Assembly (NCBI RefSeq): GCF_900187605.1
Contig: NZ_FYEA01000008.1
Location: forward strand, 62,001-126,000
Origin: Pseudomonas sp. Irchel 3H7
GTDB lineage: Bacteria > Pseudomonadota > Gammaproteobacteria > Pseudomonadales > Pseudomonadaceae
Length of the DNA stretch: 64,000 nucleotides
Direction: 5' to 3'
Part shown: in pieces, positions 18,218 to 27,781 of the stretch
How the letters are laid out: each line of letters begins with the position of its first letter
Position numbering within the stretch: the stretch's first letter is position 1
Made by a program: the position numbers and the translations under genes
Notes under the pieces: model-generated
Seen by the model: the letters and a program-made list of their open reading frames with translations, nothing else
The model's database searches: none
Told to the model about the DNA's origin: nothing

Positions 18218-19906
18218 TTAGGCGAAAACGAACGCCGAGTCCGACAGGTTAGCCACTCCCACCCCGATCAGGGTCACGGCATAGTCGCCAATCTTCAGCA
18301 CGGTATCGTTGCCGGTCTGCGCCGCGTGTTGCTTGTAGTCGTAGCCCTGCCCCGCGCCTTCAACGCCCATGAACACCAGTTTGTCGCTGCCCTGATAACC
18401 GTTGATGGCATCGAAACCGAACGCGCCGCTGAACAGGAAGGTGTTGTTGCCACCCACGGCAGTCATCACGTCGTTACCGGCGCCACCGACGAAGGTCACA
18501 TGGCCTTTATCGCTGATCAGCTTGTCATCGCCACCGAGGCCGAACAGCCAGTCACCGTCAGCCGTGGCGTGCAGCGCATTGCCGTAGCCATCGCCGCTGA
18601 GCGAGTGGTTGTACTGGGTCAGCTCGCTGCCATTGGTCAAACCTTTGGCTGTGACGCCCCAAGTGATTTCCTTGCTGCCCCACCACGAACCCGATTCCTT
18701 GCTCACCAGCGCGCCGATGTCGCGGGTCATGCTGATACCGCCGTAGGCATCGCGCACGTAAAGCGTGCCGTCACCATCGTTGGCGAAGCTGAAGTTCTGC
18801 AACGGTTTCTGCAGTTCGAAGGTGTTGTGACCCTGGCCACCGAGCAGGATGTTATAGCCGCCGTCATCACGGAAACGGTCATCGCCGCCCAGGCCTTCGA
18901 GGAAGTCGTTGCCCGCGCCGCCCTTGAGCCAGTCGTTGCTCTGAGTGCCGATAATGAAGGTGCTGCCGGTGTGCGGCTCACCGCTGCGCCCCAGATCCTC
19001 GACCCAGGTTTTGCCCCGGGACGCTTCTTCCAGATTGGAGACGATGATCGTCGAGTCTTTATGCGTCAGGTTGTAAAACTTCGAATCGATGACCCGATTC
19101 AAGCCATCGGCATACCCCAGCGAGCTGTGGGCCGACCAGTTCAGCGGATTGACGATGCTGAACGGCACCAGGTTCTGCGCGGTGGACGCGTAGTTGTCGT
19201 TGAAGTTGACGATGTTGTCGGTGGTCGAATCGTGGGGTTTGTCGTGCTTGCCCATCGAGGCTGTGCTGAACGTGGTGCCATCGAGCACGCGGAACACCGG
19301 GTCGTTCTCGAAACCGATATTCAGCACGTTATTGCCGGTGCTGCTCTGGGTGGGCGAGGCGAAGGTGATGTAGTTGGCGTCCTTGTAGAAGCCGCCCCAG
19401 TTGCTCGCGCTCAATTCGGCAACGCTGTTGACGCCGAGCCCGCCGAGGCTGTGGCCACTGAGCAGGACGTCCTTGGCGGCGATGCCGTTGGCAATGGCGA
19501 ATGCCGCGACGGCCTTGAGCAAATTGTCGAAGGCGTTTTTCGCGTAATTGCTCGCGTAATCCGAAGGCCCGATGGCGGCCAGCAGGTTGTTTTTCAGATC
19601 GCCGAAGGTATCGCTGTAACCGAGCCCGCCGGTGCCACGAAAGGCCACGCCGATGCCGATCAGTTTGCCGGCGGCGTCGTATTTGCCGAGCACTTCCGCC
19701 TCGGCGCTGGTGAAGCCGTCCTTCTCGCCGAAGAACGTGCCCTGCGGCCCGACTTTGCCCTGATAGCCCAGCGCCGTCGCCGTGAGCGGCGTCCAGGCGG
19801 TGGCCGGCAGCGGCTTGCCGGTCGGCGTGTAGGCATATAGCGTCAGCGCGATGGCGTCGCTGTACAACGCTTTGCCATCGGCATTTTTATAATCGAACAG
19901 TCCCAT
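18218..19906 (-). CDS. pueB: Family I.3 lipase / polyurethanase, shorter paralogue (562 residues)
   Basis: A second type I-secreted lipase, paralogous to the downstream 617-residue enzyme and close in length to PueB (~565). Triad: S153 in GHSLGG, D202 in FENDPVF, H260 in SAHSSLG. RTX-like repeats near residues 325-345 (GGAGNDFLEGLGGDDRF) and 480-500, and a C-terminal secretion signal ending AFVFA. Compared with the paralogue it lacks about 50 residues after position 28, the stretch that holds part of the lid region in the longer form, so substrate access probably differs. Several Asp residues of the last RTX block are replaced (GKHDKP, SDKGHVTF). The start ATG at 19906 follows AAGGAAGAG. A family B repeat separates it from its paralogue. 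Confidence 0.93.
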   Translation of the reverse strand: MGLFDYKNADGKALYSDAIALTLYAYTPTGKPLPATAWTPLTATALGYQGKVGPQGTFFGEKDGFTSAEAEVLGKYDAAGKLIGIGVAFRGTGGLGYSDTFGDLKNNLLAAIGPSDYASNYAKNAFDNLLKAVAAFAIANGIAAKDVLLSGHSLGGLGVNSVAELSASNWGGFYKDANYITFASPTQSSTGNNVLNIGFENDPVFRVLDGTTFSTASMGKHDKPHDSTTDNIVNFNDNYASTAQNLVPFSIVNPLNWSAHSSLGYADGLNRVIDSKFYNLTHKDSTIIVSNLEEASRGKTWVEDLGRSGEPHTGSTFIIGTQSNDWLKGGAGNDFLEGLGGDDRFRDDGGYNILLGGQGHNTFELQKPLQNFSFANDGDGTLYVRDAYGGISMTRDIGALVSKESGSWWGSKEITWGVTAKGLTNGSELTQYNHSLSGDGYGNALHATADGDWLFGLGGDDKLISDKGHVTFVGGAGNDVMTAVGGNNTFLFSGAFGFDAINGYQGSDKLVFMGVEGAGQGYDYKQHAAQTGNDTVLKIGDYAVTLIGVGVANLSDSAFVFA

Positions 19907-19963
19907 GTTGTGCTCTCTCTTCCTTCAGAAACCGGCAGCTCTGTGCAGAGCTGCCGGTACGCT

Positions 19964-22900
19964 TTAGAACTGCCAGTCGAGGGTCAGACCCACACCGTGG
20001 TCCTTCTCGTTCGAGCCGATCAGGCCGTTGTAATCCAGGTTCACCCGCACATCGCGGTTGAGCGCCAGACCTGCCCGCACGCCGACCACCGCGGCGTCGC
20101 GATCCATCGACACGCCCTGCACGGTGAACGCGCTGTTGCCGTTGGCAAAGGCCAGATGGCTGTCAGCATCGACGTTGTTCAGGTTGTGCTGCCAGCCGAG
20201 GCTCGCGCCCAGTTCCAGCTGATGCTGATCCGACAAGGCGAACGAACGCTTGGCGCGCACGCCGAGGGTCGACAGCACCACATCGCGATTGTCCTCACCG
20301 CCCTTCAGCGCGGCGGCGTCACCCTTCTCGGTGAAGCTTTCGGTATTGAGGTGCACGTAGGACAGGTTGGCGAACGGTTCCAGATTCATCGGTTGCAGGC
20401 CCAGATCATAAGCGGCCTCGGTGAACACTTGAGTGGTGGCGGCATCGTGCTTGGTCTTTTGTTTACTGCTGACGTCCCCGAACTGCAGGTCACGTTTGAC
20501 GTCGACACGGTGCCAGCTGTAGGCGCCGCCGACGGTCAGCCGCAGCGCATCGATCTGATGCCCCAGGTACGCACCCAAGTGGTAGCTGTCGACCGACGCC
20601 GACGAATGCGTGCCGCTGCCCATGCTCAACGAGCTGTCGCTATAACCGGTAACGAAACCCAGACGGGTATCTTCAGCGATCAAGCCATCAACACCGGCCA
20701 GCAGGCCGCCAATGGAGCTGTTGGAGTCGGCATTGTCATGCCCGCCATCGCTCTTGCCCCACGACCCCAACACTTTGACCCAGGCGTTGCTGCGATCGTC
20801 AGTCGGTGCGCTGGCATTGAACAGATCACGCTCACGCAGACGCTCGCCGACGGCTTCACGCAGGTAACGGCTGTCGTTGATCAGCATCGTGCCAATGGCC
20901 GGATGGATTTCACCGGACAGTTGCTGGAACGCTTGCTGCGCCGACGCCGCATTCGGCGACAGCAACAGGGTTTCGAACAGCGCATTGCCAGCGCCCAGCC
21001 GCTCCGCCGCAGCGCCCACCGCGCGCTGGTTTGGCGTCAGACCGACGCTGGCGAACGAAGCCTCGTTACGCCCGACGGCCAACTGGATGCCATCGGCCGA
21101 GTACGCCAGCGTGCCACCGAGGAAGGCGTAATCCGGCAACACCTGACCGAAGCGCCCTTCAATGCCGCCGGCCGCTTGCAGGATGTTGTAGCGCGTGCCG
21201 AGCAGGCTTTGCACCTCGTTGGTGGTCAGCAGTGTCGGGCTGTTTTCCAGCGACATGCTCACCGTGGCGCCTTCGATGACCGCTTTACCCGTGGCGATGA
21301 TCTGATCGCTGCTGGTCGGCGACAGCTCTACGGCGTAGGTCGAACCCGGTGCAAAGGTCACGTCACCGGCCACATTCATTGTGCCGATGGAGTTACCCGG
21401 CGCCACCGTACCGCCGCTGTTCACCGACAGCGCGCCTATGTGGCCGTTGCCGCCGAGGATACCGCCGTCATTCACCGTCACCGCCGATTGCAGCGAACCG
21501 TTAATGGCCAGACGCCCCTGATTGACCAGGGTCGGGCCGCTGTAAGTGTTGTTGCCGGTCAGCACCAGCGTGCCGATACCTTGCTTGGTCAAACCGCCGT
21601 GGCCGGAAATGTCGTTGCGCCAGGTGTCGAGGCCGCAGGTGATGTCGGTGCACACGCGTTCGGTCGGTTTGCCCTGATCGATGATCGCGCCGATGCCCGG
21701 TAGATCGGCGACAAACTGGCCGGAACCGTACGCGCCGTCGATGCGGAATTCCGCCGGTATGTCTTGCTCAGTGACGAACATCGACGGGCCATCGATGCCC
21801 TTGCGCAGGTTGATCATGCCCCAGCCGTACAAGGCGTCGATGCCCGGCGCGCCGAGGTCGGTGGCGGTGGTGCGCAAGACCGTGGCGACTTGATCGCCGG
21901 TCATGTACGGGAAGCGCTCCATCAGCACCGCCATGGAACCGGCGACGTGCGGCGCGGCCATCGAGGTGCCGTTGTAGTTTTTGTAGCCGGTGGTGAGGTT
22001 GTCGGCGTTGGTGCCTTCGATGATCGAGCTGAAGATCTTCGTGCCTGGCGCCGAGACGCAGAAACTCGCGGTGTAACCGCAGCGCGAGGAGAACGTGCTC
22101 ATGATGTACGGGTTGGCGCTGGCCAGGTCCGGGTTCTTCTGCAACGCGGCGACGGTGATCCAGTTCGGCGCGATGTCCGGAACGAAATAACCGAGGCCGG
22201 CGATGGCGTCCGGGTTGTTGAGGTTGTAGTCATTGCCGGCAGCGAAAATCGTCACGATGCCGCTGCGTGCGGCGGCAATCGCGCCATCGTAGGCACCGCC
22301 GGGTTTGGTGCCGAGCAGTGTGCGGATCTCGTTGAACTGCAACTGCGCGTCATTGACGGTGAAATGCGGGTACGCCGGATCGCGGCCGCCGAGGTCGAAA
22401 CGGTCAGTGATGCCGATGCCCCAACTGTTGTTGATGATCCGCGCGCCGCTGGCGATCAGCGCATCCCAACCGGCCTTGTACACCGCGCCGTCGTTGCCGC
22501 GAACGATGCCGTCTTCCGGACCCGGGTCACCGTTGTCGGCGCTGATGATCTGCGCACCGAACGCCACACCGTGCATCGGTCCGCCGTCGCGACTGCCGGC
22601 GGCGATACCGCCGACGTGGGTGCCGTGGGCGCCGAGTTTGCCGTCGGAGCCGACCGAGGGCGAACCGTCATAGCGGAACGCATCGCCGGCTTTGACCGGG
22701 ATGTACGGGTCGGTATATTCGCGAATTCCGCTGGTGACCAGGGTGACGACTTTATTGCTGCCGGAAAACTCCGGGTGCGCGGCGTACACCGGCTGGTCGA
22801 AGATCCCCAGTTTCACGCCTTTACCGGTATAGCCGGCGGCGTAAGCATGATCGGCACCGATCGCGCCCAGACCCCAATCGGCCTGAAACTCGGCACTGCG

Positions 22901-23041
22901 CCAACTCGACGGATCGCCCGTGCGACCGCTCTCCACGTACGGCGCAGCTTGTGCCGTGCCGATTGCACAGAGTACGGCGAGCGTGAGGGATTTCAGGGCA
23001 AAGCGGCCACCCGTTTGCGCGGGGGTTTTATTGTTATTCAT
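19964..23041 (-). CDS. prtB: Subtilisin-like (S8) serine protease autotransporter, PrtB-type
   Basis: A 1025-residue autotransporter. A Sec signal peptide covers about 1-32 (ending AQA). The S8 protease domain has D82, H139 in AHGTHVGG and S360 in NGTSMAAPH. A pertactin-like linker with the autotransporter repeat (GNNTYSGPTLVNQG, then GGTVAPGNSIGT) lies near 500-560. The C-terminal ~280 residues form the beta-barrel, ending in DWQF with the terminal aromatic residue needed for Bam-mediated insertion. The aspartate motif reads IFDQPVYAAHPEF rather than the usual D-S/T-G; the triad residue itself is retained. It belongs to the locus aprX-inh-aprDEF-prtAB-lipase. The start ATG 23041 follows AAGGAAGG. 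Confidence 0.93.
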   Translation of the reverse strand: MNNNKTPAQTGGRFALKSLTLAVLCAIGTAQAAPYVESGRTGDPSSWRSAEFQADWGLGAIGADHAYAAGYTGKGVKLGIFDQPVYAAHPEFSGSNKVVTLVTSGIREYTDPYIPVKAGDAFRYDGSPSVGSDGKLGAHGTHVGGIAAGSRDGGPMHGVAFGAQIISADNGDPGPEDGIVRGNDGAVYKAGWDALIASGARIINNSWGIGITDRFDLGGRDPAYPHFTVNDAQLQFNEIRTLLGTKPGGAYDGAIAAARSGIVTIFAAGNDYNLNNPDAIAGLGYFVPDIAPNWITVAALQKNPDLASANPYIMSTFSSRCGYTASFCVSAPGTKIFSSIIEGTNADNLTTGYKNYNGTSMAAPHVAGSMAVLMERFPYMTGDQVATVLRTTATDLGAPGIDALYGWGMINLRKGIDGPSMFVTEQDIPAEFRIDGAYGSGQFVADLPGIGAIIDQGKPTERVCTDITCGLDTWRNDISGHGGLTKQGIGTLVLTGNNTYSGPTLVNQGRLAINGSLQSAVTVNDGGILGGNGHIGALSVNSGGTVAPGNSIGTMNVAGDVTFAPGSTYAVELSPTSSDQIIATGKAVIEGATVSMSLENSPTLLTTNEVQSLLGTRYNILQAAGGIEGRFGQVLPDYAFLGGTLAYSADGIQLAVGRNEASFASVGLTPNQRAVGAAAERLGAGNALFETLLLSPNAASAQQAFQQLSGEIHPAIGTMLINDSRYLREAVGERLRERDLFNASAPTDDRSNAWVKVLGSWGKSDGGHDNADSNSSIGGLLAGVDGLIAEDTRLGFVTGYSDSSLSMGSGTHSSASVDSYHLGAYLGHQIDALRLTVGGAYSWHRVDVKRDLQFGDVSSKQKTKHDAATTQVFTEAAYDLGLQPMNLEPFANLSYVHLNTESFTEKGDAAALKGGEDNRDVVLSTLGVRAKRSFALSDQHQLELGASLGWQHNLNNVDADSHLAFANGNSAFTVQGVSMDRDAAVVGVRAGLALNRDVRVNLDYNGLIGSNEKDHGVGLTLDWQF

Positions 23042-23088
23042 CCAGCGACCTTCCTTAGTGTTGTTGCGAAAAATCCGTCTCTTCAGCT

Positions 23089-23123
23089 CTGATCGTTCCC
23101 ACGCTCCGCGTGGGAACGATCAG
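23089..23123. repeat. Family D hairpin between the two autotransporter genes
   Basis: CTGATCGTTCCCACGC and GCGTGGGAACGATCAG pair perfectly with a 3-base TCC loop. It is a single-arm version of the element at 15421-15531. It may attenuate or process the message between prtA and prtB. Confidence 0.8.
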
Positions 23124-23129
23124 CGTGGG

Positions 23130-26090
23130 TTAGAACTGCCAGTTCAGGCTCAGGCCGACGCCATGGCTTTTCTCGCGATTGGCCAGTTGTCCGTTGTAAT
23201 CAAGGTTGACGCGCACGTCCTTGCTCAACGCCAGGCTGGCCTGCACGCCAACGAGCGCGGCATCGCGCACCAGCGCCGAACTCTCCACCGCGTACGGCGT
23301 GCCGCCGCTGGCAAAGCGCAAATGCTGCTCGGAATCGATGTCGCTGAGGCTGTGCTGCCAGCCGAGGTGGCCGCTGACATCCAGTGCCTGCCGGGTCGAC
23401 AGATTGAACGTCTTCACCGCCCGCACGCCGAGGGTGCTCAGCACCGCGTCACGTTGATCACCCGAACTTTTCAGCGCCGCGGCGTCGCCCTTCTCGGTGA
23501 AACCTTCAGTGTCCAGATGCACGTAAGCCAGGTTGGCGAACGGCTCCAGCGCCAGTGGTTGCAGGTGCAGGCGATAAGCCGCTTCGCCGAATACTTGCGT
23601 GGTGGTGGCATCGACCTTGGTTTTCTGTTTGGCACTGAGGTCGCTGTATTGCAGATCGCGTTTCACATCGGCGCGATGCCAGCTGTATGCCGCGCCGGTG
23701 CTCAAGCGCCACGCGCCGATTTCACGGCCGGCGTACGCGCCTAAGTGATAGCTGTCGACCTTGGCCGACGAATGCGTGCCCGAGCCCATGCTCAGCGAAC
23801 TGTCGCTATAACCGGTGACCAGACCGATGCGCGTCTGCTCATCCAGCGCGCCATCGACACCGGCCAGCAGACCGCCAATCGACGTGCTATAGCCCGCTGT
23901 GTCGTGGCTCGAATCGGTCGAGCCCCAAGCGCCGAGGGCTTTGATCCAGCCATTGCTTTGCGCAGCATTGTTATCGCGCAAACGCTCGCCCACTGCATCA
24001 CGCAACTGGCGGCTGTCGTTGATCAGCATCGTGCCCAGCGCTGGATGGATTTCGCCGCTCAGTTGCTGGAACGCCTGTTGCGCAGACGCGGCATTTTCCG
24101 AGAGCAGCAGGCTTTCATACACCGAGTTGCCTGCGCCCAGACTTTCCGCAGCCGTCGCCACCGCGCGCTGATTCGGGGTCAGGCCAACACTGGCAAAAGA
24201 GGTCGCGTTGCGCTCGATACTCAGTTCAATGGTGGTGACGCCGTAATCGAGGACGCCGCCGATGAACAGATAGTTCGGTTGAACACTGCCAAACTGGCCC
24301 CATATTCCGCTCTTCGCCTCCAGGATGACGTAACGATTACCGAGCAGGCTTCTCGCTTCGACGGCACTGAGCAGGGTTGGACTGTTTTCCAGCGACACGC
24401 TGACCGCACCCAGACCGGGGGCAGCCATGCCTTCGGCAACGATTCGGTCGCTGCTCGTTGGCGACACCTCAACCTCGTAAGTCGAAAGATCCCCCATAAG
24501 GACGTCACGCATCACGCTGAGCGTGCCGATGGAGTGGCCGGGCGCAACGCGGCCGGTGCGGTTGAGGATCAATCCGCCGACCACACCAGTACCACTAAGA
24601 GTACCGCCGTCATTGACTGTCACCGTCGAAGTCAATGTACCGTCGACGCTCAGCAAACCGCCGTTGACCATGGTCTCGCCACTGAACGTATTGTTCCCGG
24701 TGAGATACAGACTCCCTGCCCCGGACTTGATCAGGCGACCCTGAAGTATCTTGTTCTCCCATGCGGCGTCGCGGGCCATGCCCACCGCATAATCCGTCTT
24801 GTCCTGCTGGCTGGCATTCTCCGGAAGCCCGTTGTACCAAGCCTTGTTGAAGAATGTTTTCTCCCACGCATAGTGCTCGGCGAGTGCTTCATCTTCGCGG
24901 GCTTTGCCTGCCTTGTCGGAAATGTCATTGCTCCAGACGTCACTCTGTCCGGCCGCCAGATTGGCATTGAACACCCCCATCAACTGCCCCGGCCCCCGCA
25001 TCGCCCGGTCCAGGTTGATGACACCCCAGCCGACTTGTTCATTCGGCACTTGCGTCACCGAACCATCCAGTTGCGTGGCGGTGGTCAGCAGCACTTGCAG
25101 GGCTTGCTGATTGGTCATGTACGGGAAACGCTCCATGACCAGCGCCAATGCGCCGGTCGCATGGGGTGCCGCCATCGAGGTACCGGACTTGATCCCGTAG
25201 CCGCCGCCGGGAACGGTGCTGTCGATCTTCGCGCCCGGCGTGGTGATGCACCAGTATTTGGCGATGCCGCACTGGTTGTACTTCTGCTGATTGTTCTGAT
25301 CGAGCCCGGAGACCGCCAGCCAGTGGCCTTCGAGATCCGGCTGAAAATACGGCAGTGCCGCACGCACGCTGGCATTCGGGTAGCCGCTGTTGCCGGCGCT
25401 GAACACGTTGATCACCCCGCGCCGCGAGACATCGGCCGCCGCGTCAAGCCAGGTGCCCTGGTTGTAGTGCTGGGCGTAGGCCTTCTGCACATCCGCGAGG
25501 GTGCGGTAACTGACATCTGGCGGCTGGCTACCCCAACTGTTGTTGATCGCGCGCACGCCGGCATCGGCCAGCGCGTCGTACACCGCTTTGAAATACCGCG
25601 GATCGGGATTGGGGCCGAACAGGAAGCTGTCGTTCTTGTTGGTGTTGCCGACGTAGATCTGCGCGTTGTACGCCACGCCATGCATGCCGCTGCCATCGCG
25701 CGAGGCGCCCATGGTGCCGACGACGTGGGTGCCGTGGGAGTCGTTGTTGGGATTGAGGGTGCCGTCGACGTTGAACGGCGAGCCATCGACGTAGCTGCCA
25801 GTGGCCGTCACCGGGTGATAGCGGTCACTGGCGAACTCTGGGTGAGTTGTGTCAAAGCCAGAATCGAGGGCGCCGATTTTTACCCCCTTGCCACTAAATC
25901 CTGCCGCGTAGGCTTTGTCGGCCTGCATCCGCTCAAGGCCCCAGTCACGGAGGAATTCGGCAGTGCGCCAACTGGCCGGATCGCCGGATTTTCCAGGTTC
26001 CAGGTATTGCGCCTGAGCGGGGTTTGCGGAAATCGCAAGCAGCAAGGTGCCGAGCGAAATAGGTTTGATACGTCCGTCCATGTTCACCAT
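23130..26090 (-). CDS. prtA: Subtilisin-like (S8) serine protease autotransporter, PrtA-type
   Basis: A 986-residue paralogue of the next gene downstream. A signal peptide covers about 5-27 (ending AQA). The S8 triad is D76 in ALDSGFD, H119 in SHGTHVVG and S305 in SGTSMAAPH. The protease domain also has INNSWG and FSAGNSG motifs. The linker carries the autotransporter-associated repeat (GNNTFSGETMVNGG), and the barrel ends in NWQF. A region at about 385-460, between the protease and linker, is longer and more charged than in the paralogue. Start: ATG 26090, or ATG 26081 nine bases on; ribosome binding sites for both are weak. It follows aprF across a family C repeat array, so its expression may depend on read-through. 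Confidence 0.93.
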   Translation of the reverse strand: MVNMDGRIKPISLGTLLLAISANPAQAQYLEPGKSGDPASWRTAEFLRDWGLERMQADKAYAAGFSGKGVKIGALDSGFDTTHPEFASDRYHPVTATGSYVDGSPFNVDGTLNPNNDSHGTHVVGTMGASRDGSGMHGVAYNAQIYVGNTNKNDSFLFGPNPDPRYFKAVYDALADAGVRAINNSWGSQPPDVSYRTLADVQKAYAQHYNQGTWLDAAADVSRRGVINVFSAGNSGYPNASVRAALPYFQPDLEGHWLAVSGLDQNNQQKYNQCGIAKYWCITTPGAKIDSTVPGGGYGIKSGTSMAAPHATGALALVMERFPYMTNQQALQVLLTTATQLDGSVTQVPNEQVGWGVINLDRAMRGPGQLMGVFNANLAAGQSDVWSNDISDKAGKAREDEALAEHYAWEKTFFNKAWYNGLPENASQQDKTDYAVGMARDAAWENKILQGRLIKSGAGSLYLTGNNTFSGETMVNGGLLSVDGTLTSTVTVNDGGTLSGTGVVGGLILNRTGRVAPGHSIGTLSVMRDVLMGDLSTYEVEVSPTSSDRIVAEGMAAPGLGAVSVSLENSPTLLSAVEARSLLGNRYVILEAKSGIWGQFGSVQPNYLFIGGVLDYGVTTIELSIERNATSFASVGLTPNQRAVATAAESLGAGNSVYESLLLSENAASAQQAFQQLSGEIHPALGTMLINDSRQLRDAVGERLRDNNAAQSNGWIKALGAWGSTDSSHDTAGYSTSIGGLLAGVDGALDEQTRIGLVTGYSDSSLSMGSGTHSSAKVDSYHLGAYAGREIGAWRLSTGAAYSWHRADVKRDLQYSDLSAKQKTKVDATTTQVFGEAAYRLHLQPLALEPFANLAYVHLDTEGFTEKGDAAALKSSGDQRDAVLSTLGVRAVKTFNLSTRQALDVSGHLGWQHSLSDIDSEQHLRFASGGTPYAVESSALVRDAALVGVQASLALSKDVRVNLDYNGQLANREKSHGVGLSLNWQF

Positions 26091-26135
26091 TCACTTTTAT
26101 TGTTTTATGCAGGTTCTTTTGCGGTGTTGCCTGTT

Positions 26136-26420
26136 CCCCTCACCCCAGCCCTCTCCCCGAGGGAGAGGGAGCCGACCGAGGTGTCTTGCGTCATTCATCG
26201 ACCTGAAAAACCTGGGTCGATTGTGGATTAGGTAAAGCACATCCCCTCACCCCAGCCCTCTCCCCGAGGGAGAGGGCGAGGGAGCTGACCGAGGTGTCTC
26301 GCGTCATACATCGACCTGAAAACCCCGGTCGGGATTCGGTGCCGCTCGATCAGGTCGGCGTACTTCTAAAATATCCCCCGATCGGTCCCCTCTCCCTCTG
26401 GGAGAGGGTTAGGGTGAGGG
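26136..26420. repeat. Family C repeat array overlapping the 3' end of aprF
   Basis: Two direct copies (26136-26220 and 26243-26330, beginning CCCCTCACCCCAGCCCTCTC) and an inverted partial copy (26383-26420) repeat the design seen at 8070-8402. The inverted copy supplies the last codons and the TAA stop (26409-26411) of aprF. The array fills the ~320-base gap between aprF and prtA, which otherwise holds no gene. Confidence 0.85.
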
Positions 26421-27779
26421 CTGGTGAGCGACCACAAAAGCCTCATCCACCCGCGCCAGATCCTGCTCGTTCAAGGTCCCGGCGTAGTAATGCAACTTGG
26501 TCCACGCCATCAAATAGTCATACCGAGCCTGCGCCAGATCACGGCGCGTGGTGAACAGTTGCTGCTCGGCGTTCAACGCGTCGAGGTTGGTGCGTTCGCC
26601 ACCGAGAATGCTCTGCTTGGTCGACACCACCAGCGCTTCCGCCGAGCTCAACGCTTTCTGATAAGCGCGCAGTTTGCTTACCCCGGACAAACACGCACTG
26701 AACTGACGACGCAGTTCGATCAGCGTCTCGCGTGTCTTGCCATCAAGCTCGTACTCCGCCTGTTCCATGGTGCGGCTGGCCTGACGCGTCGACGCCGACA
26801 CCCCGCCCCCGGCATACAACGGCACGCTGACTTCGAAACCAATGGTGTTGGTTTCGTAGCGCTGGTTGTAGGTATTGCCGCTTTCTGATTCGTTCTGGCG
26901 CATCGAGGCATAGGCATTGATTTTCGGCAGATGCCCGGCGCGATTGCGTTCCACTTCATAACGCGCAACTTCCACGGCCTGGCGCTGCGAGGCCAGATTC
27001 GGGTTATTGCTCACCGCCATTTCGTGCCAGGTGTCGTAATTGGCTGGCATCAGCGCGAAGGTCTGGAAGTTTTGCCCCAGCGGCGCCAGATCGCCGATAT
27101 CCACCGCCGGCACGCCCACCAGTGCGCCCAGTTCACGCAGCGCCGCGTCTTGTTCATTGCGCGCTTCGATCTCTTCAGCGGTCGCCAGTTCATAGCGCGA
27201 CTCAGCCTCGAGAATGTCGGTGCGCGTGCCCTCGCCTTGCTTGAACATGTGCTCGTTCTGCTGGAACTGCTGCTCGTAGGCCTTCTTCTTCGCCTGGGCG
27301 ATATCGATCTGATCCTGCGCGAACAGTGCCTTGGTGTAGTTATCCAGCACGCGGACCAACAGTTCCTGGCTCTTGCCGCGAAAGTTTTCGTCGGCGAACA
27401 ACGACTGCGCGACACCTTTGCGATACGCGGCATACGCCTCGTAATCGAGCAGCGGTTGCTGCAGGGTCAGTGCCGAGCCGTAACTGCTGTAGTTGCGGTC
27501 ATCGGTACGATTACGCGCGCGCTCATCCAGCGAGGTGGCTTTCGAGGAGTTACGGCCCTTGTTGTAGGTGTAACCGATGCGCGGCAGCAGGCCGGCACGG
27601 CCAATGGCGCGGTTTTCAAGGCCGGCATCACGCTCCTTGATCGCCCCGAGGAACACCGGGTCATTGCGCAACGCCTGTTCGTAGATCTCGAACGGCCCCA
27701 TGGCCGCCACTGCTGAGTGACTCGCGAGCAGCATCATTGCCGCCGCGAGCATGGAAAGCTTATTCATACAGCCGAACAT
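26409..27779 (-). CDS. aprF: Type I secretion outer-membrane channel, TolC family
   Basis: A 456-residue TolC-family channel that, with AprD and AprE, exports AprX and probably both lipases. A signal peptide covers about 5-26 (ending AVAA). Long coiled helices (QQFQQNEHMFKQGEGTRTDILEAESRYELATAEEIEARN near 190-225, shown here only by position and its GTRTD turn) are typical of TolC hairpins. The ATG at 27779 has GAGGAATAAGG directly upstream and lies two bases after the aprE stop, indicating coupling; an internal ATG at 27767 is a weaker alternative. The C-terminal residues HQPSP and the stop come from a family C repeat, so the natural end of the protein may have been altered by repeat insertion. 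Confidence 0.93.
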   Translation of the reverse strand: MFGCMNKLSMLAAAMMLLASHSAVAAMGPFEIYEQALRNDPVFLGAIKERDAGLENRAIGRAGLLPRIGYTYNKGRNSSKATSLDERARNRTDDRNYSSYGSALTLQQPLLDYEAYAAYRKGVAQSLFADENFRGKSQELLVRVLDNYTKALFAQDQIDIAQAKKKAYEQQFQQNEHMFKQGEGTRTDILEAESRYELATAEEIEARNEQDAALRELGALVGVPAVDIGDLAPLGQNFQTFALMPANYDTWHEMAVSNNPNLASQRQAVEVARYEVERNRAGHLPKINAYASMRQNESESGNTYNQRYETNTIGFEVSVPLYAGGGVSASTRQASRTMEQAEYELDGKTRETLIELRRQFSACLSGVSKLRAYQKALSSAEALVVSTKQSILGGERTNLDALNAEQQLFTTRRDLAQARYDYLMAWTKLHYYAGTLNEQDLARVDEAFVVAHQPSP

Positions 27780-27781
27780 CC

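Noticed and set aside
23745..26231. An 828-codon open frame antisense to prtA
   Set aside because: Same shadow effect; the sense strand has a full catalytic triad, linker and barrel.
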